Assembly (NCBI GenBank): GCA_964576475.1
Contig: CAZNVG010000026.1
Location: 1 to 14,494 of the forward strand
Source of the DNA: CAZNVG01 sp964576475
GTDB lineage: Bacteria > Patescibacteriota > Saccharimonadia > Saccharimonadales > CAZNVG01
Direction: 5' to 3'
Length of the DNA: 14,494 bases
Shown: positions 13,384 to 14,494 of the stretch, piece by piece
Numbering within the stretch: position 1 is the first letter of the stretch
Layout: the number at the start of each line of letters is the position of its first letter
Notes under the pieces: generated by a model
The model's input: the letters and a program-made list of their open reading frames with translations, nothing else
Told to the model about the DNA's origin: nothing
The model's database searches: none
Position numbers and translations under genes: made by a program

Positions 13384-14121
13384 TTATACCCTGCTGACTG
13401 GCGCGTCTGTAGTAAGCAGAGTTCGACCTACTGGAACATCGTAGATTTGACGATGTATCGTTCGAGGATGCATTCGATATCGAACACCCTCCTCATACTG
13501 CATAAGAGCATATTCACCTTCTGGCATAATTGAGCCATCCTGATGACCGCGTACAAATTGACCTTCCGCGCCCATCACAACTGTCTCAATTCCACCGAGT
13601 ACTTCCTGGACGTGTCTAGATATCTGTGCGATTGAAGGCTTAACAATATCTAGCACACTGTGGTCGTAGTGTGTCACGTTATCTACTCGTTCACTAACCG
13701 TACCTACAATAGCTTCTGTCGCAGGTCCATTCACAGCTAGAAAGTCTCGCTCGCGTGAGACGAGCTTAGGGCGTATGATGCTCGCGTTTGGTAAATCCAA
13801 AACGGAGCCAATTATATCTGTATGGAAGGTTCGAATTGTACCAACTGGCACATCAGCAACCGCCATCACTCTGTCCACATGAGCGAACTGTGCTCTGGGG
13901 TTTCGATCAACTATCGCCTCAACTAATCCGCTTGCGGAGTCTTCGAGTTCACTCTTTGGTCCATTGGCAACATAGTCAGGGATATCAAGGATCAGCCGAT
14001 AGCTCGCCCGGCTCTCATTAGTTACTAGCCGACCAATAGCTGCGCTAACCGCTACGAGCTCATCAGCGAGACGCGGCGCATATTCTGCATGTGTAAAGCC
14101 TGGGGATTCAAAAGTATGCAT
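13384..14121 (-). CDS. Unrecognised cytosolic protein (245 aa)
   Basis: I do not recognise a family. With the start at ATG 14121 the protein is 245 residues, without signal peptide or membrane segment. It has an alternating alpha/beta look: a helix HAEYAPRLADELVAVSAAIG, strand SYRLILDIPDYV, and many hydrophobic strands. The C-terminal third (GEYALMQYEEGVRYRMHPRT, then IHRQIYDVPVGRTLL) has His and Arg residues in a beta-rich stretch that could be an active site. The longer frame from 14172 adds 17 residues with poor coding character and would start upstream of an extended -10 (14144-14152), so 14121 is preferred. No Shine-Dalgarno sequence is clear. Confidence 0.7.
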   Translation of the reverse strand: MHTFESPGFTHAEYAPRLADELVAVSAAIGRLVTNESRASYRLILDIPDYVANGPKSELEDSASGLVEAIVDRNPRAQFAHVDRVMAVADVPVGTIRTFHTDIIGSVLDLPNASIIRPKLVSRERDFLAVNGPATEAIVGTVSERVDNVTHYDHSVLDIVKPSIAQISRHVQEVLGGIETVVMGAEGQFVRGHQDGSIMPEGEYALMQYEEGVRYRMHPRTIHRQIYDVPVGRTLLTTDAPVSRV

Positions 14122-14143
14122 AGTTAATCTCAATAACTTACAT

Positions 14144-14152
14144 ATTGTAACA
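14144..14152 (-). promoter_or_regulatory. Extended -10 of the 245-aa gene
   Basis: The minus strand reads TGT-TACAAT, 22 nt before the ATG at 14121. It lies inside the longer alternative frame and argues for the shorter protein. Confidence 0.45.
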
Positions 14153-14239
14153 CAATTACACGAAATAAGCAATACTAGTATAGATAGTACTTCTCGAGCT
14201 TAACAGGGGCGCTTTTCAATCAGACTAGTCAACGAAGAA

Positions 14240-14494
14240 CTAGTTTGTGCCTTTTCGCTTAAAGAGCCATGTAGCGGTCGGTATGGCGAATATGAGAATT
14301 CCTACACTCCATACAACTGCGAGCCATCCATGATTTCCTATCGGTGTGCCTAGCATAAGCGATCGAACCGCTTCAACAACTTGCGTAATTGGCTGATTGA
14401 GGGCAAAAGCCTTCAGTATAGGCGTCATGCTCTCTGTCGGAACAAAAGCGCTGCTGGCGAACGTAAGTGGGAATATGAGCACAAACGTGAGCCA
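14240..14494 (-). CDS. ABC-2 type transporter permease (C-terminal fragment)
   Basis: The frame enters from the right edge and gives the last 84 residues, starting WLTFVLIFPLTFASSAFVPT. The FPLTF.SSAFVP segment, ...AFALNQPITQVVEAVRSLMLG and a final transmembrane helix (WLAVVWSVGILIFAIPTATW) with a basic end (FKRKGTN) match DrrB-like ABC-2 permeases, which export drugs, lipids or polysaccharides together with an ATPase. The ATPase would be expected outside the window, upstream on this strand. The substrate cannot be told. The stop codon lies within a small ACTAGT inverted repeat (14224-14229, 14239-14244) that might form a weak terminator. Confidence 0.88.
   Translation of the reverse strand, partial: WLTFVLIFPLTFASSAFVPTESMTPILKAFALNQPITQVVEAVRSLMLGTPIGNHGWLAVVWSVGILIFAIPTATWLFKRKGTN

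Noticed and set aside
1..14494. CRISPR array, transposase, integrase, phage or toxin-antitoxin module
   Set aside because: None seen: no regularly spaced repeats, no recognisable protein motifs of these systems, and no tRNA with an attached integration repeat.

Overview
The window most likely comes from a member of Candidatus Saccharibacteria (TM7) or a close relative in the Patescibacteria/CPR. This is inferred from gene content and style, without a marker gene. The clues are many small genes, secreted proteins with choice-of-anchor-Q and LAxTG-like signals, a short anchored protein with a prepilin-like start, a YaaA homologue, a stand-alone RRM protein, a Ddl-like ATP-grasp enzyme, moderate GC and CCA-encoding tRNAs. 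TGA is used as a stop (for example at 4729-4731), so the TGA=Gly code of SR1/Gracilibacteria does not apply.

Layout. 1-1834 (-): most of a secreted beta-helix surface protein running off the left edge. 1911-3050: tRNA-Leu(UAA), a four-helix membrane protein, tRNA-Cys(GCA) and tRNA-Gln(CUG), the last followed by a terminator. 3065-7544: small enzymes and unknowns: an SDR oxidoreductase, a tautomerase-like protein, an SRPBCC protein, a 527-aa protein built from about six ~70-residue repeats, a PF06042-type nucleotidyltransferase, a possible 35-aa ORF and a VOC-fold protein. 7592-8400: a GC-rich island holding a TerD-family gene beside a very large hairpin. 8510-9477 (-): a two-gene operon for a secreted coiled-coil protein and a small anchored protein. 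9556-10341 (+): yaaA. 10405-11736 (-): a secreted multidomain protein with Thr/Pro linkers. 11841-13219 (-): a divergent Ddl-like ligase and an RRM protein. 13384-14121 (-): an unrecognised gene. 14240-14494 (-): the C-terminus of an ABC-2 permease.

The window looks like ordinary chromosome rich in cell-surface and small-enzyme genes. I see no CRISPR array, integrase, transposase or phage module. Three things stand out. First, a recurring promoter form (TGnTAnnnT, poor -35) often lies only 6-8 nt before the ATG, predicting leaderless mRNAs. Second, the terD segment looks foreign in base composition. Third, the 527-aa repeat protein resembles the helical repeats associated with homing endonucleases but shows no nuclease domain.
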